From Azorinus chamasolen (Eukaryota > Mollusca > Bivalvia > Cardiida > Solecurtidae): 64,000 nt of DNA. The notes beneath the pieces were generated by a model. It made no database searches. It saw nothing but the letters and a program-made list of their open reading frames with translations, and was not told where the DNA came from. The stretch covers positions 73,110,999 through 73,174,998 of the forward strand of contig OY755241.1 of the NCBI GenBank assembly GCA_963576725.1. The letters are read 5' to 3'. Shown piece after piece: positions 42,468-53,200 of this stretch. The position numbers were made by a program, and so were the translations under genes. The first letter of the stretch is position 1; each line of letters starts with the position of its first letter.

Positions 42468-44340
42468 AACAAGAGGGCCAGAGTGGCCCCGACATCGGCA
42501 ATCCGAGAAGACTTTCAAAGTTTATACTACATGTTTCTATAGAAAACATGCCGGCCCAATTTTGAACCCAGGGGTATAATTTATACAACTTTTGTAGAGG
42601 ACCTAAACATGATTTTATGTGCCAAAAATGAAAGCTGAGAACCTTCAAGTTTTAGAGAAGATTTTCAAAGTTTTCTTCTGAAAACTTGCTACCCCTAGGG
42701 CGGGCCAATTTTAACCCCAGGGGTATAATATTTATATTATTGTTGTAGAGGACCTGAACATGATGCTATGGGCCAAATATGGAAGCTGAGAACCTTCCTG
42801 TTTGAGAAGACTATCAAAGTTTTCACTATATTTTTCTATTGAAAACTAACCCCCTAGGGGCATAATTTATATAAATTTTGTAGAGGACCCGAACATCATG
42901 CTCTGTGCCAAACTTGAGAACCTTCCTGTTTCAGAGAAGATTATCAAAGTTTTCACTGTTTCTATTGAAAACTAACCACCGCTGGGGAGGGGCAAATTTT
43001 GACCCCAGGGGCATAATTTATATAAATTTTGTATATGATCTAAACATGGTGCTATGTGCCAAATATGAAAGCTGAGAACCCTGTTGATTCAGATGATTTT
43101 CAAAGTTTTCACTATATGTTTCTATTGAAAACTGGCTACCCCTCGGGCCGGGCTAATTTTGACCCCAGGGCTATAATTTATATAACTTTTGTAGAGGACC
43201 TGAACATGATATGTGCTCAATATGAAAGCTAATCCTTCCAGTTTCAGAGAAGATAGATTTCACTATATATTTCTGTAGAAAACAAGGCACCCCTGGGGCG
43301 CGGCCAATTTTGACCCCAGGGGCTTAAATTATACTTTTGTGGAGGACCTGAACATGATGTTATGTGCCTCATATGAAAGCTGAGAAACTTCCTGTTACAG
43401 AGGAGATTATCAAAATTTTCACCATATATTTCTATTGAAAACTAATCATCCCTGGTGCGGGACCAATTTTGACCCAATGGGCATAATTTATATAAATGTT
43501 GTAGATCTAAACATATGCTTTGTGCCAAATATGAAAGCTGAGAACCCTGTAGATTCAGATAAGAGTTTCGAAGTTTTCACTATGTTTCTATTGAAAACTG
43601 GCTACCCCTGGGGCTAGGCAAATTTTGACCCGAGGGGCATAATTTATATAAATTTTGTAGATGATCTAAACATGATGCTATGTGCCAAATATGAGAGCTG
43701 AGTACCCTGTAGATTCAGAAGATTTTCCCTATATGTTTCTATTGTAAACTGGTTACCCCTGGGGCTAGTTCAATTTTGTAGAGGACCTGAACATGATGCT
43801 ATGTGCCAAAAATGAAAGCTTAGAACCTTCTAGTTTCAGAGAAGTTATTCAAAGTTTTACTATATATTTCTGTAGAAAACAAGACACCCCTGGGGCGCTG
43901 CACATTTTGACCCCAGGAGCAAAAATTAAATAAATTTTGTAGAGGACCCACATGATGTTTTATGCCAAATATGAAAGCTGAGAATCTAGTTTCAGAGATT
44001 TTCAGTGTTCGCTTTATGTTTCTATTGAAAACTGGCTAACCCTGGGGCGGGGCCAATTTGGGTCATACTTTGTATAACCTCTTGAGGACCTGAACATGAT
44101 GCTATAACCTCTAGAGGACCTGAACATGATGCTATGTGCCAAATATGAATGCTGAGATCCTTCCAGTTTCAAAGAAGATTGTAAAGGTTTTACTATATGT
44201 TTCTATAGAAAACAAGGGATCCCTTGGGCGGAGCCAATTTTGACCCCAGGGGCATAATTTATATAACTTTCGTAGAGGATGTACCAAAGATGAAAGCTGA
44301 GAACCCTGTAGATTCAAAAGAGAAGATTTTTAAAGGTTTC
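42468..44340 (-). repeat. 'GCTCACC' type array body, inverted, headless
   Basis: It starts 'aaacaagagggccagagtggcccc', the inverse of the tail at 27320-27348. It then has about 12 units of roughly 140-150 bp with 'gtagaggacctgaacatgatgctatgtgcc', 'aaatatgaaagctgagaacc', 'ttcaaagttttcactatatgtttctattgaaaac' and 'ttttgaccccaggggcataatttatata'. A 32-bp duplication lies at 44068-44131. No hairpin head is found at the right end, so it is truncated. The open frames inside are shadows. Confidence 0.8.
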
Positions 44341-44918
44341 CTCAAACACGGAACAGCAGAACTGTAACGAACTGCGTAAACTCTCAAAGACAAAAGGTAT
44401 CATATGAAAGTAGGTTTTTTTTCAGATCGGTTCCATGAAATTGTTTCGGATAATAGATTTACCATTTCTTGAAGTCCGCATATGACCACGAAATCCGGAT
44501 TATGTGGTTATATGCCAGATGAAGCCATTCTCTTCAAATGCGATCTCATGGAGATTCATGATGGCGTTTCTTGATTTCCTTTGCTCTGCACATTTAGCGG
44601 CCTTCACATTTGATAACTGTTTCACATTTCTTTGGATTTTAAAAGGTTTACTTTATATTAAGCATGCAGACATATTTCCGGACATGTTTTCACTAAAACG
44701 GAGTTTAATTTCAAGGTCAGAGACATTAAGGTATGATGTTACCCTCAACCTTCAAAGGACATTATTTTAATGAGTACTGTGTATTCTTGTCCATATACGT
44801 GGGTGAAAATTACACTAAAATTGGGAAGATTGTTTTATTTAAAAAAAATATTGCTTGGAGCAGAATCAGGCCACAAGATGCAGTTTGGCAGAATGTAACA
44901 ATATAGTTGTTTTTTCAG
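44341..44918. other. unassigned stretch left of the candidate exon
   Basis: Moderately AT-rich. An 88-codon open frame at 44504-44770 is Phe/Leu-rich and unlike any family I know; I do not support it. Polypyrimidine leading into TTTTTTCAG at 44911-44918 is the acceptor of the next entry. Confidence 0.4.
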
Positions 44919-45048
44919 GACCTACACAAGGGAGACTGTCAATTTTGACAGAAGTTATGATGGACGTCATTGTCAGAAATGCTGTGAATATTACTGGTGT
45001 CCTGGGTATAGATATGGACTCCACTAGTCTTTTGTTGGATAATTTGCA
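44919..45048 (+). CDS. candidate internal exon, unknown protein
   Basis: A T-rich tract ending TTTTTTCAG (44911-44918) is followed by 130 bp with one fully open frame reading PTQGRLSILTEVMMDVIVRN and AVNITGVLGIDMDSTSLLLD, then NLQ. At 45049 comes GTAAGTGA, a strong 5' splice site. Length and phases are internally consistent (2 nt to finish a codon, 42 codons, 2 nt). It contains no repeat words. I recognise no domain. It may be one exon of a host gene whose other exons are outside the readable part, or a chance match. Confidence 0.35.
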
Positions 45049-45057
45049 GTAAGTGAA

Positions 45058-45434
45058 ACAAGAGGGCCCTGATATTGATATTAAAGTACCTGTGTCACTC
45101 ACCTGAATAAATATGTGATTATTGTTGGGGCCATCAATTTAACCCTTCACTTCTTGTAAATAAAAATGGCAGAATGGCAGAATATGTAGAATAATATATA
45201 TTATAGCATAAGCAAATGGATGAGATCGAGATCAAAGTCTACATGAGCCATCACATATTGGACTACTCTGTTTGCCGTGGCATATTTAATGGGTTTGTTT
45301 ATAAAAATTACAATTTAATATCACTATTAAACTATCCAGTGCACATGATATGTTGTCTTTTATAACAAATTCACCTTATACAAATTCATGATGTCAATAT
45401 TTCTTTTATGAATATTCAACAGAATGGGTTAACA
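45058..45434 (+). mobile_element. array-tail fragment then MITE family A
   Basis: 'aaacaagagggccctgatattgat' is the start of an array tail. From 45138 a family A copy follows: 'aacccttcacttcttgtaaataa', 'gcaaatggatgagatcgagatc', 'ggactactctgtttgc', 'caaattcatgatgtcaatatttcttttatgaatattcaacag', and an 'aatgggttaa' end. Confidence 0.55.
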
Positions 45435-46245
45435 GAATAGTTAAGTATTAAGTACTGTCAGAGGAAAGTAAGCAGTTTTATTTTTTACCGACAGACCTTT
45501 TCTGGTTGTGTGCGGATTTCTCCATGCAACAAACCAAAGTGTATGTTCAATTGCCCTATGCCTCTCTTCACTTTGGCACGTGCAATGATAAAAAGATACA
45601 AAAAATGGCTGAGATAAGTACCAAGAAAAAACAATACAAATACAATCAAAACAACTTTCACACTGCATTAAGGAATCAATTGGTTTTAAAGAGACATATG
45701 GTTATTCAAAAAGTTTTTATGGTAGTTTTGTTTCTGCCCATTTCAATTTACTTTTTACTTTTTTTCCACCAATTTTCAAAGGAATGATATTCAGTTGACA
45801 ATCCTTTGATCCACTATTTAGTTGAGCGGTTTACAGGGCCATCTTAATCAACTTTGAAATGTATGCATTATATTTTCCATATAAATTGTTTGAAATTTTG
45901 TTAATTCTGAACATGCATACAGTAGAATCTAAGCATAAATAATACAATGAGAGAACCAGCTACCACTTTTCATTTGCACTACTGTTACATTTTCCATCAT
46001 ATATATCTTCTGTTCACGAATCTGCAAAAACGAGTAGACCTATATAACATCTTTTCTAGGAACACTCTAATTAGGGTTTGCTCAGTTGGCTTATGAAATT
46101 TGAAATCAAAAGCTAAATGTACAATTTATAACTATACAATCAAATCATGTGTATATACACATATTGTGAAAATCAAATGCTAAATATTCATAATGCCATT
46201 ATTACTGACATATATCAAACATTGAAAAGGTTAAATAATTGAGGT
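45435..46245. other. spacer with a worn MITE family A copy
   Basis: 45990-46235 retains 'gcaaaaacgagtagacc', 'ggaacactctaattagggtttgctcagttggc', 'attcataatgccattattactgacat' and 'gaaaaggttaa'. The rest is AT-rich. No gene is supported. Confidence 0.5.
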
Positions 46246-47285
46246 AAACCTGTTTTACCTGTTGTACGCAGTCTGAGCTCCCTGAACTGGGTTTATCACC
46301 ATCTTATAAAGGATAGACTTATTAAATTAATAGAAAAAACCTTTGCCAGAGAAAACAAAATGTTCATTGCTTGTAATGTTCAACGTTCATTCTTTTCGAA
46401 TTCAGAAGTTGAACATTACACAATGTGGACTTGCCTTGATGTTTGTAGATCTCTTACCTTTCTTTTAGATAATATATTTGTGCGTTATGGAGATACCATA
46501 TATCGTCAAGTTGTTGGTATACCCATGGGTACAAATTGTGCCCCTCTTGTTGCAGATTTGTTTTTGTATTGCTACGAGAGGGATTTTATGCTTAGCTTAA
46601 AACCTGATACACAGACCGATATTGTTAATGCTTTTAATAAAACTTCAAGGTATTTAGACGATATTTTGAATTTAGATAATCCTTATTTTGATACTATGGT
46701 TTCTTCAATCTACCCAAAAGAACTGTCTTTAAACAAAGCTAATCAATCTGACATTAATGCTTCATTTCTAGATTTGAATCTTTCAATTACAAATGATAAA
46801 GTTTCGTCCAAAGTATACGATAAAAGAGAAGATTTTAATTTTAAAATTGTTAATTATCCTTTTCTAGATGGGGATGTGCCACGTTCTACATCTTATGGTG
46901 TTTATATTTCTCAACTTATTAGGTTTGCCCGAGCCTGTTCTTTGCTTGAAGATTTTAACAGACGTAATTTAGTTATAACTGATAAACTTCTTAAGCAAGG
47001 TTACAGATATCACAAACTTCGGAAAACCTTTTCTAAATTTTATTATCGAAATTTACCTCTCATTAGTAAATATAATTGCAATCTACGGACGTTACTGCGA
47101 CAAGGCATTTCTCAACCAGAATTTTAGGGGGATGTTATCTACAAACTTAGGAAAATTCGGGGTCATATCCATTTTCATGATTTGTTTATAAAACGCATTA
47201 AGAAATTTAAAAAGAAAGGTTATGATCCTATTATATTGCAACACACTGCATGTTTGGTTATCGACCCTTTTACAGTCGGTAGCTA
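46246..47285 (+). pseudogene. reverse transcriptase of an unclassified retroelement, one stop codon
   Basis: An open frame from about 46246 (before the first ATG at 46360) encodes an RT core: HHLIKDRLIKLIEKTFAREN, MWTCLDVCRSLTFLLDNIFV, then VVGIPMGTNCAPLVADLFLY and RYLDDILNLDN with the YLDD catalytic pair, followed by the ELSLNKAN, SFLDLNLSI and SYGVYISQLIRFARACS blocks. A TAG at 47125, where the family usually has an aromatic residue, interrupts it; the same frame continues GDVIYKLRKIRGHIHFHDLF to 47285. PMGTNCAPL..D.FLY is typical of a non-LTR/Penelope-like group common in invertebrates; no GIY-YIG endonuclease is seen. The N-terminal part is missing. The shared 3' tail follows at 47600. 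Confidence 0.85.
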
Positions 47286-47912
47286 CGCTTCCCTCTTTGC
47301 TTGCGCGATGACAGGCCGAGGGTAGTACTCTATGATGGTATACTCTTAAACTTGGATACAGGAGGAGCTTACCAGACTCATGTATTATTTTTTCCCTGTC
47401 GTGCCCTTAACGGCTTACCTGCAGGTGCTCTGACTTCAGCAAAGTCATTGAGTACATATTTGACGGATTGTCACAGTTATTATGCTATGTTTTACATGTT
47501 GTCCTGTGTTCACCGTCGTCTATGTTGTGGGTAAGTCCAGCGGGGATACCTTTATTTACAATATTTGTAAAGCTAGGGTGACTTTGAGAGAAGTGTGAGG
47601 TTAGGACGTCCGTAAACCGGTTTAAACCCCCAGTGGTGTTTTTGCTGCTGACCGTGCCAAGGCGGTACTCTCTTTGTCACCCTTCCTTTTGTTTGCATTG
47701 CGTCTTTGTGCTTGTGGTTTGTTCATGTTGTGGAACGTTTGTCCCTGGTTCTTGTGTGTCTTTTGGTGTTTTCTGTGTTCATTTCGTGTGTGTGCGTGTG
47801 CGTTTGGGTGTGTGGTTGTGTGTGTGTATGTCATGCTGTCTATCGGTGTTTTGGTGGTGGTTGCGTCTTGCATGTGGCTTTGCCTGCTTGACTTTACTAC
47901 TTTTCCATTAAT
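47286..47912 (+). repeat. 3' UTR/tail of the RT element
   Basis: After the RT comes about 300 bp of untranslated sequence. The tail follows: 'aaaccggtttaaacccccagtgg', 'gaccgtgccaaggcggtactc', a GT-rich, TTT-rich stretch and the end 'gcctgcttgactttactacttttcc' (47908). Solo copies of this tail occur at 40025, 40926, 53495 and, inverted, 54226-54560, so the RT recognised or spread this end. Confidence 0.75.
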
Positions 47913-47929
47913 TATGGTGTTAACAACTA

Positions 47930-48450
47930 GTTGCGGCTTGGAAATCCGCTATCCCCCGACAAATGGTAGCCTGCAGGGACTAAACCTCTGTCAAACATGT
48001 CAATAATGTTGTCAAGAGCATCAAAGATAATTTGGGTATTGATGCTATGGTGGCCCTATTTACATTAATGTCCTCATCAATAGTTTGAGCCAAAATCCTG
48101 ATATGGGACCCACCAATAACCCAAATAACGTTTGGAAAACCAGCAATACCGGGGTGGGAAATTTCTCGAAATTTTGAATCATACTTGGTGTTGTTAGTGC
48201 TTCAGTCACTTCAGTTACAACCTTTGACACAGTAGACTGAGCCACGTGATGCAAGTCACCATCATTCAACTGTGTTTCGCCTGTTGAAAACTGCAGCACT
48301 ATCAATATTTTTTTTCTTTAGCAGAAAGGCTTCTGTGTCTTGCTGTGTCTGTCCCTATCAGCTGTTCCAAATAATGGATGCCATCCCGATCAAATCCGTT
48401 ACGGCGAAGAAGCTCCATATTTGTCATTCCTGTCAACAGGTCTGGTTGAT
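47930..48450 (-). pseudogene. PIF/Harbinger transposase, N-terminal and middle parts
   Basis: Minus strand, in order: NMELLRRNGFDRDGIHYLEQ, LIGTDTARHRSLSAKEK (48420-48310), a frameshift, VLQFSTGETQLNDGDLHHVA with QSTVSKVVTEVTEALTTPS (48305-48190), FEKFPTP, a deleted segment, INVNR (about 48040), then FDRGLVPAGYHLSGDSGFPSR (47990-47940). RFDR..I.FL, Q.TVS..V..VT.AL and GD.G.P are Harbinger blocks. The DDE region is mostly lost. It differs from the fossil at 35432 and lies in the opposite orientation. Confidence 0.8.
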
Positions 48451-48659
48451 CAGCCATAAATAAATAAATAGTAGAAATATTTTTGGAAAAATTGGAAGTC
48501 CCAAGGAAGGTTTGAGCTTCCTTTATTTTTAAGGAGAAAATCGCAGGTTTTAAGAAATTTCTAAAGATAAGAAACTTCTCTGGAATACCATTCAAGAAAT
48601 TTCTTATTTTTTAGGAAAAAATGACAGGATGTAAGATTTTTTAACTTAAGACATTAATA

Positions 48660-49563
48660 CGGCCCCAAGGGATCAACGCAGGATTAGAATGTGATAAAGA
48701 CAATTCATTCTTTGTTAGATCTAGTGAAGGTGGGTTACCTCGTTCACATTTTCGACCAAGGGGTCATAATTTGAACAATCTTTGTATAGGACCACTAGAT
48801 CATGCTACATACAAAATATCAAAGCTCTAGGCCTTACATTTTCAGAGATTTTTAAAGAAAAGCTCTTGGGCAAAGCCATATTCGACCCAGGGGATATGAT
48901 TTGAACAATCCTTGTAGAGGGCCATTAGATGATGCTACAAATCAAATATCAAAGGTCTAGGCCTTACAGTTTCAGTAGAAGATTTTTAAAGATTTTACCA
49001 TGAAAAACTGATAAGCACTTGGGCGGGGCTATTTTTGGTTCTGGTCGTAATTTGAATAATCTTCGTAGATGACCATTACATCACGCTATATATCAAAGGT
49101 CAATGCCTTATATTTAATAGAAGATTTTTCTATGAAAAACTGATAAGCCCTTGGGCTGGGCCAAGTATTGTCCAGCGCCATAATTTGAACAATCTTTGTA
49201 GAGGATAATTATAGCATGCTACATCACAAATATCAAAGGCTTAGGCCTTACACTGTCAGAGGCATTGTTGGTCCGGGGGTAATACTTTGAACAATTTTGT
49301 AGAGGATCATTAGATGATGCTACATACAAAACATTAAGTTCTATACCTAACACTTTCAGAGATGATTTTTAAATATTTTCCTAAGAAAATCTGGTAAGCC
49401 CTCGAGCGGGTCAATTTTTGGAACAATATTTCTGATGCTTCTGACAATGTTTGGTTTAAAAAGGGTCAGCTGTTTCAGAGGTCTCATTTGAAAATGTTAC
49501 CGGACGCATGAACGGATCGCGGTTACAATAGCTCATCCTGAGCCTTTGGCTCAGGTGACCTAA
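48660..49563 (-). repeat. palindrome-headed array, inverted
   Basis: Read on the minus strand it begins with TTTTAGGTCACCTGAGCC, loop AAA, GGCTCAGGATGAGCTATTGTAACC (49563-49519). Units of roughly 130-150 bp carry 'gatcatgctacatacaaaatatcaaagctctaggccttacattttcagag' and 'cataatttgaacaatctttgtagagg'. The head design matches those at 5203, 6200 and 25914, while the body is different. Confidence 0.7.
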
Positions 49564-49766
49564 AATGGAAGTGCAAAAGGTATGAAAATGATTTTTCAAC
49601 TAATTAAAACTGCTACATTTTCACTATTACATAAATTAAATACCAGCATAAATATCTTTGACACTTCGTCTGATGATTTCTCAGCCTACTACGTATTAAG
49701 TCATGTGATATCTATTGATAAATATACAGCGGATGTTTTTTCGAAAGTTTCGAAAAAGTCCCGTCA

Positions 49767-49915
49767 TTTTTAGCTCGCCTGTTTCAAAGAAAAGTCGAGC
49801 TATTGTGATTGCTGGTAAGTAGGCGCTGTCGTCTTCGTGTAAAAATCTTAAATGTAGCTCATTTTTCGAAAAGTATAAGAGGTTAGTAGATCTAACCTCT
49901 TAGGTTTGGCACTGT
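49767..49915 (+). repeat. palindrome head (GCTCGCC type) with short body
   Basis: TTTTTAGCTCGCCTGTTTCA then 'aagaaaagtcgagctattgtgattgctgg' has the same head-plus-CTATTGTGAT design. The body is only about 100 bp and ends in an 'agaggttag-tagat-ctaacctct' hairpin. It lies 204 bp from the inverted head at 49563. Confidence 0.6.
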
Positions 49916-49922
49916 TTGGATT

Positions 49923-50111
49923 TCACACGTGTGTTGATGTGTCCGTGATAATGGCCTTTGTCAAAAACGTTTTCCTACAGAAATCGCATTGAAAATGATA
50001 TTGTTTTTCATGTAAATCCAGTTTGAGTTTCGCTAATGTTGCAGCGCAGTTAAATCCGTTAGAGCACACTTCACAAATTAGTTTTTTCTTCTCTGTGAAT
50101 GGCTCTCGCAT
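49923..50111 (-). pseudogene. C2H2 zinc-finger fragment
   Basis: 62 codons from ATG at 50111 to TGA: KKKLICEVCSNGFNCAATLA, KLKLDLHEKQYHFQCDFCRK and TFLTKAIITDTSTHV. Two Cys-x2-Cys pairs with F and L spacers and a His-x-x-His-like end indicate two C2H2 fingers, each lacking a proper His (KLKLD where HKLD is expected; DTSTH for DHxxTH). The linker HTGEKP is broken by the stop. It is a fragment of a zinc-finger gene or mobile gene, probably dead. Confidence 0.6.
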
Positions 50112-50489
50112 GTTGTTTGAGCTGTCAAACTGTGGAGCTTAATGAGATGCATATGCATACCAAGTATCAAGTCTGTATCTCTACTAGTTAAAAAGTTATG
50201 GCCAGCATTAAAAGCGGTGACCTTTGACTCTGAAGAATGACTTACCTTGACATGTCACCTCTCAAAATGTGCAGCTTCTTGAGATACACATACATGGCAA
50301 ATCTCGTCTCTGCGTAAATGCGGCTTCAATACACTATCACGATACTTCGATATATTCTCTGTCGGTTATTGGCTTGCGGATACAATGGTTCTGCCTGTTT
50401 ATAGCATAGGCAAATCAGTGTTAGGTTCTTTGTGTTATAGGGAGAACGTAAAATGGTTGAGTACGACATTCTACAGGAAAGATGTCAAC

Positions 50490-51204
50490 TTCTCATTGAT
50501 TATTCATTTTCTGTAGCTATCTCGTTTTTCTTTTATTTGTTCCGAGGGGTCACTGTTAAGTTTTTCATAAAACGTTTTATTTTGAATTTGCCTTGCCGAA
50601 ATACTTCTGCTTTGTAATTATCTTTATCCATTATAACCATAGTATTAGATTTGTCGACTTTTTTATGGCAATAGTTTCATCTCGAGATAATTTTCGAGAC
50701 TTTCTATCTCTGCTTTAGATATGTTTATGAAACGTTTCTTTTTATTTCCAGAATGTAATAGCACTAATGTAAAAGTCCAAGTGTTGATCACGACCTGATC
50801 ACTTGAAATGATGACTGTTTTTTATTAAAATATGGAATATCACGATATTCATTGTCACTTCTTTTGTCTACAAAAAACTATTTTAACCTTAAACGTCTAG
50901 TGAATTTGAATACATCCTCTGCAACTTAACTTTGTCATGTGCTTTACTTTTTGGACTGAATGTTAAACCTTTACCAAGAATGTATTCATCTTCGGAAATT
51001 TGTCTAGATGATAAATTTAGAACTGTTTCTTTACCTCTCTTAATCTTATTTCATCTCTTCTCCGTCTTCCTCCACGAGTTCTTATTTGCCGCACATATGA
51101 ACCGACTTTTGTCTTTTTCTTCCTGCACTTTTAAGAGTTGGGTGACTGCTTGCGTGAAAAATGTTGTGTTTGTAGATCCTGGGTTGTCGCCCCGTTCTGA
51201 ATAG
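50490..51204 (-). pseudogene. N-terminal region of an RT element, frameshifted
   Basis: Minus strand: ETVLNLSSRQISEDEYILGK and GLTFSPKSKAHDKVKLQ (51030-50930), then NISKAEIESLEN (about 50740), ETIAIKK, MVIMDKDNYKAEVFRQ (50640-50590), and FYEKLNSDPSEQIKEKRDSY (50575-50515). NLS...LSKGL.F.P and D...VIMDKDNY...QL....FYEKL are the blocks that stand upstream of the palm in Penelope-like and related RTs. Frameshifts and stops are frequent. It may be the missing N-terminal type of the element at 46246, in the opposite strand. Confidence 0.6.
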
Positions 51205-51879
51205 CATCCAGGTAGGTTTTGTTGCCCGAGGCATTCCCCTTTTTTAACTTACTTTTTTGGCTGAATTATCTTTTATCTTCCTGCATCGTAGGGTGTGCAC
51301 CTTTCAATGACCTTTGCGTAGTCTTCTTAATATGTGATTTTGCAGAAATATTTTTGAGAGTGCGTTTACAGAACAAACAGTCGCCCGAACAGCAACACAA
51401 CGAAACAGCAAATGTACATATCTATAAAAACAGACCTGTTTACTGCTACGTATTCGCCGTAGTTTCTACGTTTTGGCATGGAAAACTACGCACTACGATT
51501 TAGAACGAAATTGCTACGGATCTGTTCAAGTTGGGATTTTTCCTCCCTTTTTGCACTTTTCCGGTATTAAAGCACCTTTCCGCTCAATACAAACATGTAT
51601 AAGTTATATGAACACTCTGGCATTTATCAAAGTATTGTGAAAACGTCGGCAAATCATCTTTTTTGGCATTAAAATGCGTCCTTAGTTACCTGTGACGTAA
51701 ATATAGGATGTAGTTAATATTATCCAACCAGCGAGCAGCTTTCCCGTTTCTCCTTATGGGATGCTGCAAAGCACATGGCGACTAATCGCGGCGGAAAAAA
51801 TGAACAACAATATTTCAATAAAATAATGATATTATAGGATGCACTCGATGAACATAATCATGCCAGAGGGTGCAATCAA
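51205..51879. other. unassigned stretch
   Basis: No repeat or gene is recognised. A run of 'tgctacgtattcgccgtagtttctacgttttggcatggaaaactacgcactacg' near 51450 is rich in CTACG/CGTAG words and partly self-complementary. Confidence 0.4.
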
Positions 51880-52460
51880 GATTGGATTTAGCAGTATTCA
51901 TGGATCAGAGAGTGTAGGGATAATAAGTACAAATCACTCTGCTCGCTATGTAAGAAAGCCATTGAAAGTGAAAGTTGTGTAAAATGGGCGAACTCGGTCG
52001 CAGTAAAGTCACATGCGAAATGTCAGCGATTCCAAAAATACCGGGAACAGATAAAGTCAATAACTGGTATGGCAAACTTTTTTTCTCAAGTCACCTCAAT
52101 TCCCATATAGATCTCTTCTCCGCCGACTGCTGAAATGACTATACCCCACCCACCTGCAGCCCAATGTTGAATTCTGCATCATGCATGCCATGTCGCTCAA
52201 TGTCAAGTTTTTCCCTAATGAACGATCTACTGATAGGCTTGATAGCAGAACTATTATGGACAATTCAAACCATAGGTTCTCATTATTTCTATAAATCAAA
52301 TGAAAATCTATTTAAAAACTGTTCAAGATGATGTTTTCTGACAGTCAGATTGCTGAAATTTTTTCTTGAGAGAGAGACGTTACAAGTACATATAATGTCG
52401 TTAGATCTACAGGAAATTAAGCTACTTTGTTCAAGTTTGTTGTACTTTTTGATGATAGTC
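51880..52460 (+). pseudogene. hAT-like transposase N-terminal region with BED-like zinc finger
   Basis: GCNQDWI, stop, QYSWIRECRDNKYKSLCSLC, KKAIESESCVKWANSVAVKS, HAKCQRFQKYREQIKSI (51888-52060) is a zinc-finger module of C-x2-C...H-x5-type like those that start hAT-like transposases of bivalves. After a degraded part, AELLWTIQTIGSHYFYKSNE (52245), VQDDVFSDSQIAEIF (about 52325) and FVVLFDDSL (about 52432) follow in shifted frames. These match the usual order AE..W......HYS..S......F..MF.DS.IA and VVLFDESLN. Multiple stops and shifts: dead. The C-terminal dimerisation domain is absent. Confidence 0.65.
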
Positions 52461-53200
52461 TGATAAGACTGTAAAACCTTAACGTAAGTTCATTGATCTT
52501 GTTGGACCTTAAATTTGGGGGACATGGCCTTAAAAAGCCCTGAAAGTATTTACTTAAGATTTCTGTATGAACCATGTTTTTTTATTAATATATAGTGCAT
52601 AATTTAAGCATTTGCTTGATAAATACACCATTTTACCCTTTCTTGAAAAAAGAGTAGATACAGATCAGACAACTACATGCAACATGATTCTGCACTGACC
52701 ATTGTAACAAAACAATCCCGTTTCTTAGGTCATTATATAGAATTCAGTTAATATTGCTTGTCACATAATAATTACATGTTGACGTAGCAGTGACTCTGGG
52801 CTTTTTTTCCTTCTATAGTACGGCCGTTTAAAGGTCCTTTCCCTCAGAAAATTTCTTTAAAATCATGCACTTTTCCCCCAAACAATGACTTTAAATTGGA
52901 AATTTGTTTCCCCTATATCAAAATATTGTACTACTTTTTTCCCCAAAGTAGAGACCAGGCCCCTTCCCCACTTGATGAAAAAAGCCCTGCAAAGTGAGAG
53001 TGTATTTCCACTGGACCCAGATCAGATAGGTTCCACAGGAACTGAACTGATCAGGATTAGCACTATTTGCTATGGATCATTTATTTCTCTGCAGTGTCTA
53101 ACTCTTTGTATTCTTTTTTTGAATATATATACTTAAGCAGGGGGATAAGTATAAACAAATCAGCAGGACAAGAGATAATTAAAAGGTCTACGCGTGGTTT
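52461..53200. mobile_element. spacer with MITE family A fragments
   Basis: 52605-52760 ('gataaatacaccattttacccttt', 'agagtagatacagatcagacaac') and 52995-53150 ('ggacccagatcagataggttcc-acag-gaactgaactgatcagg', 'gaatatatatacttaagcagggggataag') are worn family A copies. No gene is supported. Confidence 0.5.

Noticed and set aside
47633..48006. Cys/Val-rich membrane-protein-like frames on the plus strand
   Set aside because: They read through the GT-rich tail of the RT element and, after 47912, through the antisense of the Harbinger fossil; composition artefact.
51700..52300. Minus-strand 67-codon frame at 52096-52299 as a gene
   Set aside because: It is antisense to the stitched hAT-like transposase fragment on the plus strand.
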